Source: Sphingomonas sp.
GTDB taxonomy: Bacteria > Pseudomonadota > Alphaproteobacteria > Sphingomonadales > Sphingomonadaceae
Direction: 5' to 3'
Assembly: GCF_029239295.1 (NCBI RefSeq)
Contig: NZ_JAQZBC010000002.1
Span: forward strand, 372,001 to 436,000
Length of the DNA: 64,000 nucleotides
The notes beneath the pieces are model-generated. The model was not told the DNA's origin. It ran no database searches and worked only from the letters and a program-made list of their open reading frames with translations. A program made the position numbers and the translations under genes. How positions within the stretch are numbered: position 1 is the first letter of the stretch; each line of letters starts with the position of its first letter. Shown here piece after piece: positions 42,129-50,641 of the stretch.

Positions 42129-43565
42129 TCAGGCCGCGACGGCTTCCTTGCGCTTCTTGCGCACGATCGTCTGCGCGTTGGTATATTCCAGCAGGCCCTC
42201 GATCCCGCCTTCGACGCCGACGCCGGACTGCTTCATGCCGCCGAACGCCGCCATCGGCGACAGATGCTGAGTCTCGTTGACCCACACCGTGCCGCTCGCA
42301 ATGCGCTGCGCGATCTCGAACGCCTTGTCCTCGTCATTGCCCCAGACCGAACCGCCGAGGCCGTAATCGGTCGCATTGGCGCGCGCGACGACCTCGTCGA
42401 GATCGTCGAACTTCAGCAGCGGCAGCACCGGGCCGAACTGCTCCTCCTGAACGATCCGCGCGTCCTCGGGCGGATTGTCGAGGATGGTGACCGGCACGAA
42501 GAAACCCGGCACATCCGCCTTCTCGCCGCCCACCAGGAACTTGTAGCCCTTGTCCTTGGCATCCTGGATCAGTTCCAGCACGCGGGCATATTGCTGCTTG
42601 TTGTTGATCGGGCCGATCTGCGTGCCCTGTTCGGATCCGTCGCCGACCTTCACCGTCTTGGCATAAGCGACCAGCGCGTCGCGCAGCTGATCGTAAATGT
42701 CCTTGTGGACGTACATCCGCTTGGTCGCGATGCAGATCTGGCCGTTGTTGCGGAACGCCGCCCAGAACAATTCCTCCGCGACCTTTTCCACGTCCACATC
42801 GGGCATCACGATCGCCGCGTCATTGCCGCCAAGTTCCAGCGTCACGCGCTTCAGCGTCGGCGCGGCGGACTGCATCACGCGCTTGCCGGTGGCGGTCGAT
42901 CCGGTGAAGCTGATCTTGTCGAAGCCCGGGTGGCTGGTCATCCACGGCCCCAGATCGTCACCGCCCGTGACGATGTTGAGCACACCCGGCGGCAACAGCT
43001 GCGCTGCCAGCTCGCCGAATTTCAGCGTCGACAGCGGCGTGAAGGGTGACGGCTTCAGCACCATCGTATTACCCGCCAGCAGCGCCGGGCCGACCTTGAA
43101 CATCGCCAGGATCATCGGGAAATTCCACGGCGCGATCGCGCCGACGACGCCCAGAGGGACGTGGCGCGTCTCGCTGTAGCGTTCGTCCGAATTCTCGTTG
43201 ACGGTAACGGGCAAGTCGAGCTGCGAGGCGGCCATCAGCCAGTAACCTGCGCCCATCACCTCGCCCTGCGATTCGGCGTGCGGCTTGCCCTGCTCCTTGG
43301 TGAGGAGGCGCATCAGCGGATCGGCATTGGCCATGATCGCCTGGCCCAGCGCGGCGAGCTTCGCCTTGCGCTCGGCGATCGGCGTCGCCGCCCAGCCGGG
43401 GTACGCCTTGCGCGCGGCGGCAATCGCCTTGTCCAGGTCCTCGCGCGTCGCGTCGGGCACGCTGGCGATGACGTCCTCATTGGCGGGATTTACCACGTCG
43501 AGCGTCGCGGAGCCGGTCACCAGCTCGCCGCCGATCAGCATGCGATAATCGCTGTCGAAGTTCAT
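42129..43565 (-). CDS. NAD(P)-dependent aldehyde dehydrogenase
   Basis: A 478-residue enzyme of the ALDH superfamily oxidising an aldehyde to the acid. The catalytic Cys278 lies in NNGQICIAT and the general base Glu244 in LELGGND; the cofactor loop GFDKISFTGSTATGKR and the substrate-end motif LPLLKFDDLDEV are present. Length is normal. ATG 43565 is preceded by AGGAGAG. It is divergent from a TesB-like thioesterase with a near-perfect palindrome between them (43594-43617), which suggests shared control. The substrate is unspecified; gene company points to fatty- or terpenoid-type acyl chains. Confidence 0.93.
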   Translation of the reverse strand: MNFDSDYRMLIGGELVTGSATLDVVNPANEDVIASVPDATREDLDKAIAAARKAYPGWAATPIAERKAKLAALGQAIMANADPLMRLLTKEQGKPHAESQGEVMGAGYWLMAASQLDLPVTVNENSDERYSETRHVPLGVVGAIAPWNFPMILAMFKVGPALLAGNTMVLKPSPFTPLSTLKFGELAAQLLPPGVLNIVTGGDDLGPWMTSHPGFDKISFTGSTATGKRVMQSAAPTLKRVTLELGGNDAAIVMPDVDVEKVAEELFWAAFRNNGQICIATKRMYVHKDIYDQLRDALVAYAKTVKVGDGSEQGTQIGPINNKQQYARVLELIQDAKDKGYKFLVGGEKADVPGFFVPVTILDNPPEDARIVQEEQFGPVLPLLKFDDLDEVVARANATDYGLGGSVWGNDEDKAFEIAQRIASGTVWVNETQHLSPMAAFGGMKQSGVGVEGGIEGLLEYTNAQTIVRKKRKEAVAA

Positions 43566-43593
43566 CGCGTCTCTCTCCTGATTCTGTTTGCGC

Positions 43594-43617
43594 CACCCAT
43601 AACAGAAGTTACGGGTG
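43594..43617. promoter_or_regulatory. Candidate operator in the aldehyde dehydrogenase/thioesterase divergent region
   Basis: CACCCATAAC / GTTACGGGTG with a 4-nt AGAA spacer; the 10-bp arms differ at one position. It lies about 30 bp from each start, an ideal place to control both genes. The form suits a TetR- or MarR-type repressor not encoded in the window. Confidence 0.5.
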
Positions 43618-43646
43618 ACACACCATCATCTGTGCGGGGGAGGATC

Positions 43647-44519
43647 GTGACGTTGCATTCCGAAGGTCATCATGGGGACAGCCGTGGCGCGCACCCATCC
43701 AGCGCCACGCCAGCCTCCTTTCTCCAGGTGGAGAATACCGCCGATCCGCTCAGCTACCGCCTCGCCATTACCGACCAGATTTGCGTCGGCCCGCCGGGCA
43801 ACGTCTTCATGTTCGGCGGCGTCGGGCTGGGCGCAGCGACGATCGCGGCGGAACGGGCGACGGGGCGCCGCGTGATCTGGTCCAGCGCGCAGTTCATTTC
43901 CTATGCCCGGATCGGCGACACGCTCGACTTGGATGTTGAGATATTGTCGGCCGGACGCAACATCACCCAGGTCCGCATCACCGGCACCGATGCCGGCAAG
44001 CCGATCATCAGCGTCAATGCGGCGCTTGGCGATCGCGAGAATATGCCCGCGCATCAATGGATCGCCTCGCCCGACATGCCGCCGCCCGACGAATGCTCGC
44101 CGCAGCAGATGTGGCCCGCTCAGGACGCCGCGCTGATGAGCCGGCTCGACGTGCGCGTCGCGCCGGGCCGCTATGGCGCGGTGCCGCGCGATGGCGCACC
44201 CTCGGCGGACGGGCGCATGGTGCTGTGGATGCGGCCGCGCGACGGCTCGCCTATCGATGCCAGCCTGCTCGCGATCTTTGCCGATTTCGTGCCTTCGGGG
44301 CTGGCCGTCGCGTTCGGCCGGCGCGGCGGGGGCAACAGCCTCGACAATACGATGCGCGTGGCGCAGCTGGTGCCAACCGACTGGGTGCTGTGCGACGTGC
44401 GCATCAGTGCAGCGGCGCGCGGCTTCGGCCATGGCGCGATCCACATGTTTGCCGAGGATGGAACGATGATCGCCAGCGGCAGCCAGTCGGCGATCTTGCG
44501 CTTCATGGATGCCAAATGA
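43647..44519 (+). CDS. Acyl-CoA thioesterase (TesB-like double hot-dog)
   Basis: A 290-residue protein starting at GTG 43647, preceded by GGGGGAGG at 43636-43643. Two hot-dog-like halves are visible: the first includes MFGGVGLGAATIAAERATGR and YARIGDTLDLDVEIL, the second LLAIFADFVPSGLAVAFG, SLDNTMRV and GAIHMFAEDGTMIASGSQSA, which are the usual TesB landmarks. It should hydrolyse acyl-CoA to free acid and CoA in the cytoplasm. Divergent from aldehyde dehydrogenase and upstream of a stress protein with its own promoter. A purely acyl-binding role cannot be excluded. Confidence 0.88.
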   Translation: MTLHSEGHHGDSRGAHPSSATPASFLQVENTADPLSYRLAITDQICVGPPGNVFMFGGVGLGAATIAAERATGRRVIWSSAQFISYARIGDTLDLDVEILSAGRNITQVRITGTDAGKPIISVNAALGDRENMPAHQWIASPDMPPPDECSPQQMWPAQDAALMSRLDVRVAPGRYGAVPRDGAPSADGRMVLWMRPRDGSPIDASLLAIFADFVPSGLAVAFGRRGGGNSLDNTMRVAQLVPTDWVLCDVRISAAARGFGHGAIHMFAEDGTMIASGSQSAILRFMDAK

Positions 44520-44553
44520 GCCTGGTTAAGCCCGTATTTACCCTGATTGTCGC

Positions 44554-44580
44554 GGAACGATCGGCCACCCCGCGGGCTTT
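44554..44580 (+). promoter_or_regulatory. Possible EcfG-type stress promoter
   Basis: GGAAC at 44554-44558 matches the -35 element of alphaproteobacterial general-stress sigma factor EcfG, with GCTTT at 44576-44580 as a weak -10 about 17 nt downstream. It lies upstream of a general-stress-type gene. The -10 match is poor. Confidence 0.3.
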
Positions 44581-44620
44581 CCCTTCATCCTGATGGCCTG
44601 GCGCCACGATAGGAGGGATG

Positions 44621-45139
44621 ATGAGCACGACTATTGTTTCCGCGATTCTTGACAGCCGCCACGAGGCGGAGCGCGCGGTGTCCGACCTGCGCGACAGCGG
44701 GGTGAGCGACAGCGCTATCTCGCTGCTCGCGCGGCATGACGAAGATGGTCATGAAACCGGGCACGATGGCGGTACGCAGGAATTCGTCGGCAAGGTTGCC
44801 GCGGGCGCCGGTATCGGCACGCTCCTGGGCATTGCGGCGTTGGCGATCCCCGGCGTAGGTCCGCTGGTCGGCGCCGGCGCGATCGCCGCCTCGGCGGTGC
44901 CTGGCGCGGCGATCACTGGCGCGGCACTCGGCGGTGCTGCCGGCGGCCTCGAAAAGGTGATGACCGATCATGGCGTCAGCCGCGAGGATGCGGCCTATTA
45001 CGGTGAGCGCATCCATGACGGCGGCGTCTTCGTGTCGGTAGACACCAATGCCGCACGGATCGATCCGGCGACTGCCGCCGACATCCTGTTCCGCGCCGGC
45101 GGGCACAGCGCCACGCGCCCGCGCACCGCAGCCATCTGA
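44621..45139 (+). CDS. General stress protein 17M-like/DUF1269-type membrane-associated protein
   Basis: A 172-residue protein. The N-terminal ~45 residues form an alpha/beta YflT-like domain (VSAILDSRHEAERAVSDL, SDSAISLLARHDED). A long Gly/Ala-rich hydrophobic region follows (GAGIGTLLGIAALAIPGVGP, then VGAGAIAASAVPGAAIT), then a second domain (VSREDAAYYGERIHDGG). Start: ATG 44621 has GGAGGG four bases upstream; an adjacent ATG at 44618 is too close. Such proteins are induced in general stress responses in sphingomonads, which fits the GGAAC element upstream. Molecular activity unknown. Confidence 0.8.
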   Translation: MSTTIVSAILDSRHEAERAVSDLRDSGVSDSAISLLARHDEDGHETGHDGGTQEFVGKVAAGAGIGTLLGIAALAIPGVGPLVGAGAIAASAVPGAAITGAALGGAAGGLEKVMTDHGVSREDAAYYGERIHDGGVFVSVDTNAARIDPATAADILFRAGGHSATRPRTAAI

Positions 45140-45143
45140 ACCC

Positions 45144-45185
45144 ATGGCGGGCGGGGAAGCGGCACGCCGCTCTCCCGCCCGCCAT
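45144..45185. terminator. Nested palindromic bidirectional terminator
   Basis: Perfect 12-bp arms ATGGCGGGCGGG / CCCGCCCGCCAT enclosing a second stem AGCGGC / GCCGCT. It lies between convergent genes (stress protein ending 45139 and aldo/keto reductase ending 45235). Confidence 0.75.
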
Positions 45186-45234
45186 CGTTCACCTACCCGC
45201 TCGCCGCTCTGGGCGCCCGCCGGATAAGCTGCGC

Positions 45235-46215
45235 TCAGGCGAAGCCGACCACGGCATGCGGCACATAGGCCGCCTCCAACTGATCGATCTCGGCATCGCT
45301 CAACACGATGTCGAGTGCGGCGATTGCATCCTCCAGATGGCCCGCCTTCGATGCGCCGACGATCGGCGCCGATACCTCGGGCTGGGCCAGCACCCACGCC
45401 AGCGCGATCTGCGCGCGCGGCACGCCGCGCCCGGCGGCGACGGCAGCTACCGCTTCCACCACCTTGCGATCGGCGTCGGCGGTGCGCTGGTACAGCGTCC
45501 GCCCGAACTTGTCGGTTTCCGACCGGCGCGTGCTTTCATCCCAGTCGCGGGTAAGCCGCCCGCGCGCCAGCGGGCTCCACGGGATGACGCCGATCCCCTC
45601 CGCAGCGCATAGCGGCAGCATTTCGCGCTGCTCCTCGCGGTACAGCAGGTTGAGATAATTCTGCATGCTGACGAACCGGGTCCAGCCATTCGCCTCGGCG
45701 ACATGGAGCATGGTGGCGAACTGCCAGGCGTACATCGACGACGCGCCGATGTAGCGCGCCTTGCCCGCCTTCACGACGTCATGCAGCGCCTCCAGCGTCT
45801 CCTCGATCGGCGTGTCGTAATCGAACCGATGGATCTGGTAGAGGTCGACATAATCGGTGCCCAGCCGGGTCAGGCTGGCGTCGATTTCGTGCATGATCGC
45901 CTTCCGGCTCAGCCCGGCGCCGTTGGGGCCCGGTCGCATCCGGCCGTGCACCTTGGTTGCGATCACCACATCCTCGCGCCGCGAGAATTCGCGCACCGCG
46001 CGGCCCAGGATCTCCTCCGAACTGCCATCGGAATAGACGTTGGCGGTGTCGAAGAAGGTGATCCCTGCCTCGATCGCCCGTCGCAGCAGCGGCCGGCTGC
46101 GCTCCTCGTCCAACGTCCACTCATGGTTGCCGCGCGTCGGCTCGCCATAGGTCATGCATCCCAGGCACAGGCGCGACACTTCCAGACCGGTTGTGCCAAG
46201 TCTTGCGTATTCCAT
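45235..46215 (-). CDS. Aldo/keto reductase
   Basis: A 326-residue NADPH-type aldo/keto reductase. Landmarks are LGTTGLEVSRLCLGCMTYG at the N-terminus, the tetrad Asp56 and Tyr61 in FFDTANVYSDG, Lys in VIATKVHG and His in DLYQIHRFD, and the C-terminal cofactor region APIVGASKAGHLEDAI. It reduces carbonyls; the physiological substrate is unknown. ATG 46215 has GGGAGAG upstream; a GTG one codon earlier (46218) is an alternative. It is the closest to the YajO/Tas-like AKR group. Stands alone, convergent with the stress gene. Confidence 0.92.
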   Translation of the reverse strand: MEYARLGTTGLEVSRLCLGCMTYGEPTRGNHEWTLDEERSRPLLRRAIEAGITFFDTANVYSDGSSEEILGRAVREFSRREDVVIATKVHGRMRPGPNGAGLSRKAIMHEIDASLTRLGTDYVDLYQIHRFDYDTPIEETLEALHDVVKAGKARYIGASSMYAWQFATMLHVAEANGWTRFVSMQNYLNLLYREEQREMLPLCAAEGIGVIPWSPLARGRLTRDWDESTRRSETDKFGRTLYQRTADADRKVVEAVAAVAAGRGVPRAQIALAWVLAQPEVSAPIVGASKAGHLEDAIAALDIVLSDAEIDQLEAAYVPHAVVGFA

Positions 46216-46218
46216 CAC

Positions 46219-46525
46219 GTCTCTCCCGAATCCATTTACTTCGTGTCCGTCGGGATGATCGCTTGACCGTTCTGATCTGTATCAACCAAACCGAAATAGC
46301 AGCATGATCCTGCGCGTTTCTGCCATGTGGATATACTTATGAAGCGCAATCGTGCCAGCCAAATGGCAGATCACGTCAGTTGAACATCCGGTAAAGCCTT
46401 TGCTGATCAGCTGTTCAACGTAGAATCACGTATCCCCCTGTTTTACCGTAACTTAATTCCTTTGTCGCATTTCGGCCGGATTGGTTCGCGGGGCAAAGGC
46501 GAATCGTTACGGAGGGCAATTCACG
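46219..46525. promoter_or_regulatory. AT-richer divergent intergenic region with two inverted repeats
   Basis: About 300 bp between the aldo/keto reductase and GGDEF-EAL genes. Two inverted repeats are seen: TCTGCCAT (46319-46326) / ATGGCAGA (46363-46370), and GTTGAACA (46379-46386) / TGTTCAAC (46412-46419). No gene was recognised; both promoters must lie here. GGAGGG at 46511-46516 is the ribosome-binding site of the plus-strand gene. Confidence 0.45.
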
Positions 46526-49111
46526 GTGCAACATGTTCCGGCTCAGGAGATGCGTGCTGGTTCAGCGCCCCTGACCGGCTTGCGCGCCGTGTCGACTGCC
46601 ACGCCGCCGACCGAAGGCGAGGTAGTGATCGCTCGCCCCGGCAGCGTCCCGGGCGCCAGCCGCGCGGGGTTGGAAATTGTCCTCAGCCGCGCCAGGGTCG
46701 GCATCCTCCACCGCGATCTCGACCGCCGCGTCCTCCTCGTCAACGACGCCTTTTGCGCGCTCGTCGGCCGTCCGCCGGAGGAACTCGCCGGCCTGCCGTT
46801 CGAGGAATTCACCCATCCCGACGATCGTGATCGGTCGAGCCGGCTGTACCGCGAACAGCTCGCCAAGGCCGAACCGTTCGAGATCGAGAAACGCTACATC
46901 CGTCCTGACGGAACGGCCAGCTGGTGCGCGGTGCACGTGTCCTTCGTGCTCGACGCGGCGGGCCGTCCGCAATCGACGATCACCGTCGCGTCCGACATCA
47001 CCGCTCGCCACGAAGCGCAGCAGGGCCTGCTCGAAAGCGAGGAACATTACCGCCACACGGTTGAACTCGCGCCGCAGATCGCCTGGTCCGCCGCTGCGGA
47101 CGGCGCGGTGATGGAGGTCAATTCGCGCTGGTCGGAGATCACCGGTATCGGCCGCAAGGATTCGCTACACGATTCCTGGCTGCAGGCGCTCCACCCCGAC
47201 GACATCGAGCGCACCCGTATCGCCTGGCGCGCCGCCGTCAGCCGGGGGGAGCCGATCGACATCACCTACCGACTGCTCTGCCACGGCACCGCGCGCTGGT
47301 TTCGCGCCCGGGCGGCGCCGCGCACCGACGCGGCGGGCGAAGTAATTCGCTGGTACGGCACGCTGGAGGACATTCACGAACAGCGCACCACCGAACAGGC
47401 GCTGCGCGACAGCGAAGAACGCTTTCGCCTCGCCGCGCAGGCCGCCGGGCTCGGCATCTGGGATTATGACGCGGTCCATCAGCGGCGCGAATGGTCGGCC
47501 GAGTTCAAGGACATGCTGGGCCTGTCCCCGCATGTCATCCCCTCGCTGGACACCGCAATGGCGGTGGTGGTGCCGGAGGACCGCCATCTGCTGCAGGCGC
47601 TGGCGACGGCGGCATGGTCCGGCGACAGCAGCGCCCAGTTCGACGTCACGCTGCGCGTGCGCCGCGCCAACGACCTGGAAGAACGCTGGATGCAAACCAG
47701 CGGCTGGCGGATCCGCACCTCGACCGGGCGGCTCGAACGGATCCTCGTCACAATCCGCGACGTCACCGAGGAACGCACCGCCAAGGAGAGGATCCGCTGG
47801 ACAGCAACGCATGACGCGCTGACCGGCATTCCCAATCGCAGCCATTTCACCGGTGAGCTGGAAAGCGCGCTGGCCGCCACCACGCCGGGCAGTCAACTCG
47901 CGCTCGTCCTGCTCGATCTCGATCATCTGAAGGAGATGAACGACACGATCGGGCATGACGCGGGCGACATGCTGCTCAAGACATTTGCGCGGCGGCTGCA
48001 GCAGGCCTTTGGTCCGCGCGCGGCGGTCGGCCGGCTGGGCGGGGACGAATTTGCCGTGCTGCTGACCGGGGTCGCGGGGGACCGTGTCCAGGCGCATGTC
48101 GAGCGCGCGCTGCTGCGGCTGCGCGAACCCTTCGAATTCGACGGCCATACCTGCGACACGCAGGCGACCGCCGGCGCCGCGCTGTTCCCGACGCACGGCA
48201 CCACCGCGGACGAACTCCTGAAGTCGGCCGACATCGCGCTTTACGTCGGCAAGGCGCATCGGCGCGGCGAAATGTCGCTGTTCCAACCCGCCATGCGCGC
48301 GGAGGTGCAGCGCCGCGCGTCGATGCTGAACGTGGCGCGCGTCGCGGTGCGCGACAATCTCATCGTCCCCTTCTACCAACCGAAGATCTGCCTCGCGACG
48401 GGCCGGATCGCTGGCTTCGAGGCGCTGCTGCGCTGGCATCACGATCTGCTTGGCGTTCAGGGGCCGGATACGATCGCCTCCGCGTTCGATGACCTGGGGC
48501 TGGCGATCGCCATTGGCGACAGGATGCTGGCGGGCATTGCCACCGACATGCGCCGCTGGATGGATCAGGGCGCGCCGCCGGTCCCGGTGGCGCTCAATCT
48601 GTCACCGGCGGAGTTCCGCCATGATGGTTTGGTCGATCGGATCACCCGCCCGTTCCAGGAACGCGGCGTGCCGTTCGACCGGATCGAGCTGGAGATCACC
48701 GAAACCGTGTTGCTCGGCCGCGATACCGACCGGCTGGAGGCAACGCTCGCGACCTTCCACGATCACGGCTTCCGGATCGCACTGGACGATTTCGGCACCG
48801 GCTATGCCTCGCTGACGCATCTGAAGGCGTTTCCGGTCGACGTGATCAAGATCGACAAGACTTTCGTCTCCAACCTTCGCGCCGATTCGGACGATGCCGC
48901 CATTGCCGATGCGATCATCACGCTGGCGCAGCGACTGGACATGGAGGTCGTCGCGGAGGGCGTCGAACAGGCCGAGCAGGCCCGCTATCTCGCCCGGCGA
49001 GGCTGCGATTATGCGCAAGGGTTCCTCTTCAGCGAGGCGCTGCCGGCGGACGAAGCGATCGCCATGCTGCGCTCCTCGACCGCGTCGCGCGGCGACCCCG
49101 CGCGCTTCTAG
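46526..49111 (+). CDS. PAS(x3)-GGDEF-EAL cyclic-di-GMP signalling protein
   Basis: An 861-residue cytosolic protein starting at GTG 46526 behind GGAGGG. Three PAS domains (about residues 55-180, 185-300 and 310-425; each with W/HPDD-like turns) precede a GGDEF domain with intact GGDEF (505-509) and an EAL domain with intact EAL (632-634), ETVLL and DDFGTGYASL. Both catalytic signatures are complete, so it could both make and degrade cyclic-di-GMP, or use GTP binding in GGDEF to tune EAL activity. No transmembrane helix is evident, so the signal is intracellular (redox, oxygen, light or ligand). No neighbouring partner gene. Confidence 0.93.
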   Translation: MQHVPAQEMRAGSAPLTGLRAVSTATPPTEGEVVIARPGSVPGASRAGLEIVLSRARVGILHRDLDRRVLLVNDAFCALVGRPPEELAGLPFEEFTHPDDRDRSSRLYREQLAKAEPFEIEKRYIRPDGTASWCAVHVSFVLDAAGRPQSTITVASDITARHEAQQGLLESEEHYRHTVELAPQIAWSAAADGAVMEVNSRWSEITGIGRKDSLHDSWLQALHPDDIERTRIAWRAAVSRGEPIDITYRLLCHGTARWFRARAAPRTDAAGEVIRWYGTLEDIHEQRTTEQALRDSEERFRLAAQAAGLGIWDYDAVHQRREWSAEFKDMLGLSPHVIPSLDTAMAVVVPEDRHLLQALATAAWSGDSSAQFDVTLRVRRANDLEERWMQTSGWRIRTSTGRLERILVTIRDVTEERTAKERIRWTATHDALTGIPNRSHFTGELESALAATTPGSQLALVLLDLDHLKEMNDTIGHDAGDMLLKTFARRLQQAFGPRAAVGRLGGDEFAVLLTGVAGDRVQAHVERALLRLREPFEFDGHTCDTQATAGAALFPTHGTTADELLKSADIALYVGKAHRRGEMSLFQPAMRAEVQRRASMLNVARVAVRDNLIVPFYQPKICLATGRIAGFEALLRWHHDLLGVQGPDTIASAFDDLGLAIAIGDRMLAGIATDMRRWMDQGAPPVPVALNLSPAEFRHDGLVDRITRPFQERGVPFDRIELEITETVLLGRDTDRLEATLATFHDHGFRIALDDFGTGYASLTHLKAFPVDVIKIDKTFVSNLRADSDDAAIADAIITLAQRLDMEVVAEGVEQAEQARYLARRGCDYAQGFLFSEALPADEAIAMLRSSTASRGDPARF

Positions 49112-49179
49112 GCGCCGCGCCGCCCCTCGCGTTCCCGCCATCTCCCCTGACCAGTCGCGCCGAATCGCAGCCCTCGTTC

Positions 49180-49185
49180 TTGACA
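49180..49185 (+). promoter_or_regulatory. -35 box (TTGACA) upstream of the luciferase-like oxidoreductase operon
   Basis: An exact TTGACA, with a weak GATCAC at 49203-49208 after 17 nt as the possible -10. The operator-like palindrome at 49213-49238 begins 4 nt downstream, a classic arrangement for repression. Confidence 0.45.
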
Positions 49186-49212
49186 CGGGGCCGCGCAACA
49201 CGGATCACGGCA

Positions 49213-49238
49213 CCAATTAAGCGATAAGACTTAATTGG
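49213..49238. promoter_or_regulatory. Operator-like AT-rich palindrome
   Basis: Perfect 9-bp arms CCAATTAAG / CTTAATTGG with an 8-nt spacer, just downstream of a putative promoter and 120 bp upstream of the luciferase-like gene. The AT-rich arms in a GC-rich genome argue for a protein-binding site; MarR- or TetR-type regulators bind such sequences. Confidence 0.55.
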
Positions 49239-49358
49239 CAGGCATCGCCGGTGCGGCATGTCTGGGAGAGGGTGGCAGGATCGTTCGCCTCGGGCCGCAA
49301 TGGCCTGGCCGGACCGTCGGGTCGCCTTGGCGCGATTATTCGGTTCGAAAGGCTGGTC

Positions 49359-50600
49359 ATGGCTCGTTTGAAGTTCGGCGCGTTCCTGGCGCCTCACCAT
49401 CCCATTGGCGAGCATCCGATGCTCCAGATGCGCGAGGACATCCGCCTCGCGAAGCACCTCGACGAGCTTGGCTATGACGAATTCTGGGTCGGCGAGCATC
49501 ACTCGACCGGCTGGGAAGTGATCGCCTCGCCCGAGATGTTCCTGGCCGCCGTCGGCGAGCACACCCAGCGCATTCGCCTTGGCACCGGTGTCGTCTCGCT
49601 GCCGTACCACCATCCGTTCAACGTCGCGCAGCGCATCGTCCAGCTCGACCACATGACGCGCGGCCGGGTGATCTTCGGCACCGGCCCCGGCGCGCTGCCG
49701 TCCGACGCGTACATGCTCGGCATCGATCCCATGACCCAGCGCGATCGGCAGGACGAGGCGATCGGCGTCATCCGCCGCCTGTTCGCGGGCGAGCGCGTGA
49801 CGCATGAGAGCGACTGGTTCACGCTGAAGGATGCGCGGCTCCAGCTGTTCCCGCTGCAGGAGGACATGCCCTTCGTCGTTGCCTCCTCGATCAGCCCTTC
49901 CGGCATGACGCTGGCGGGCAAATACGGCATCGGCGCGCTCTCGATCGGCTCCAATTCGGATGCCGGCCTTGCCGCGCTGCCGACGCAATGGGGCTTTGCC
50001 GAACAGGCCGCCGCGAAGTCCGGCAAGACGGTAAGCCGCGACAATTGGCGCGTGCTGATGAGCTGGCACATCGCCGAAACGCGCGAGGAGGCGCGCGCCC
50101 AGGCCGGCGCCGGGCTGATGAAATGGCACAATGAATATACCGTCGGCACGCTGATGCGCCCGGGCGCCAAGCCCTTCGCCTCGCCCGACGAGGCGGTGGA
50201 CCTGACCGCCTTCGTCGACGGCGCCGCCGCGGTGATCGGCACGCCCGACGATCTCGTCGCCGCGATCCGCAAGCTTCACGCCTCGGCCGGCGGCTTTGGC
50301 ACCGTGCTCGGCTTCGTCCACGATTGGGCCAATCGCGAGAATACCGCGAAAAGCTGGGATCTCGTCGCGCGCTACGTCATCCCGGAAATCCACGGCCTGC
50401 TCGAGGGCTATCGCGCCTCGCGCCAATATGTCGTCGAACACCGCGACGCGTTCGAGCGCGCCGGTCAGGCCGTCCTGTCAAAGATCATGTCGCACGAAGG
50501 CGCCGCCGCCGCGCTCAAGGCCGGGCAGGAGGGCGGCGTTGCGATGCGCTCCCCCAACGCGCCCGATCTCAACAAGGCCGCTGCGGCCCTGAAGGAATAA
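49359..50600 (+). CDS. LLM-class flavin-dependent oxidoreductase (luciferase-like)
   Basis: A 413-residue TIM-barrel flavoenzyme of the bacterial-luciferase superfamily, probably an FMNH2- or F420-type monooxygenase. Typical blocks are GYDEFWVGEHHSTGWE, RLGTGVVSLPYHHPFNVAQR and HMTRGRVIFGTGPG; the C-terminal region is longer than in small LLM proteins. ATG 49359 was chosen as homology starts there (MARLKFGAFLAPHH). It is 41 bp upstream of an acyl-CoA dehydrogenase in the same direction, so the two form a catabolic operon, probably for an alkyl or terpenoid substrate. Regulated by the palindrome at 49213-49238 if that is an operator. Confidence 0.9.
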   Translation: MARLKFGAFLAPHHPIGEHPMLQMREDIRLAKHLDELGYDEFWVGEHHSTGWEVIASPEMFLAAVGEHTQRIRLGTGVVSLPYHHPFNVAQRIVQLDHMTRGRVIFGTGPGALPSDAYMLGIDPMTQRDRQDEAIGVIRRLFAGERVTHESDWFTLKDARLQLFPLQEDMPFVVASSISPSGMTLAGKYGIGALSIGSNSDAGLAALPTQWGFAEQAAAKSGKTVSRDNWRVLMSWHIAETREEARAQAGAGLMKWHNEYTVGTLMRPGAKPFASPDEAVDLTAFVDGAAAVIGTPDDLVAAIRKLHASAGGFGTVLGFVHDWANRENTAKSWDLVARYVIPEIHGLLEGYRASRQYVVEHRDAFERAGQAVLSKIMSHEGAAAALKAGQEGGVAMRSPNAPDLNKAAAALKE

Positions 50601-50641
50601 GAACCGGCAACGGCCGGCGAACGCATTAGGAGAGTGATCAC

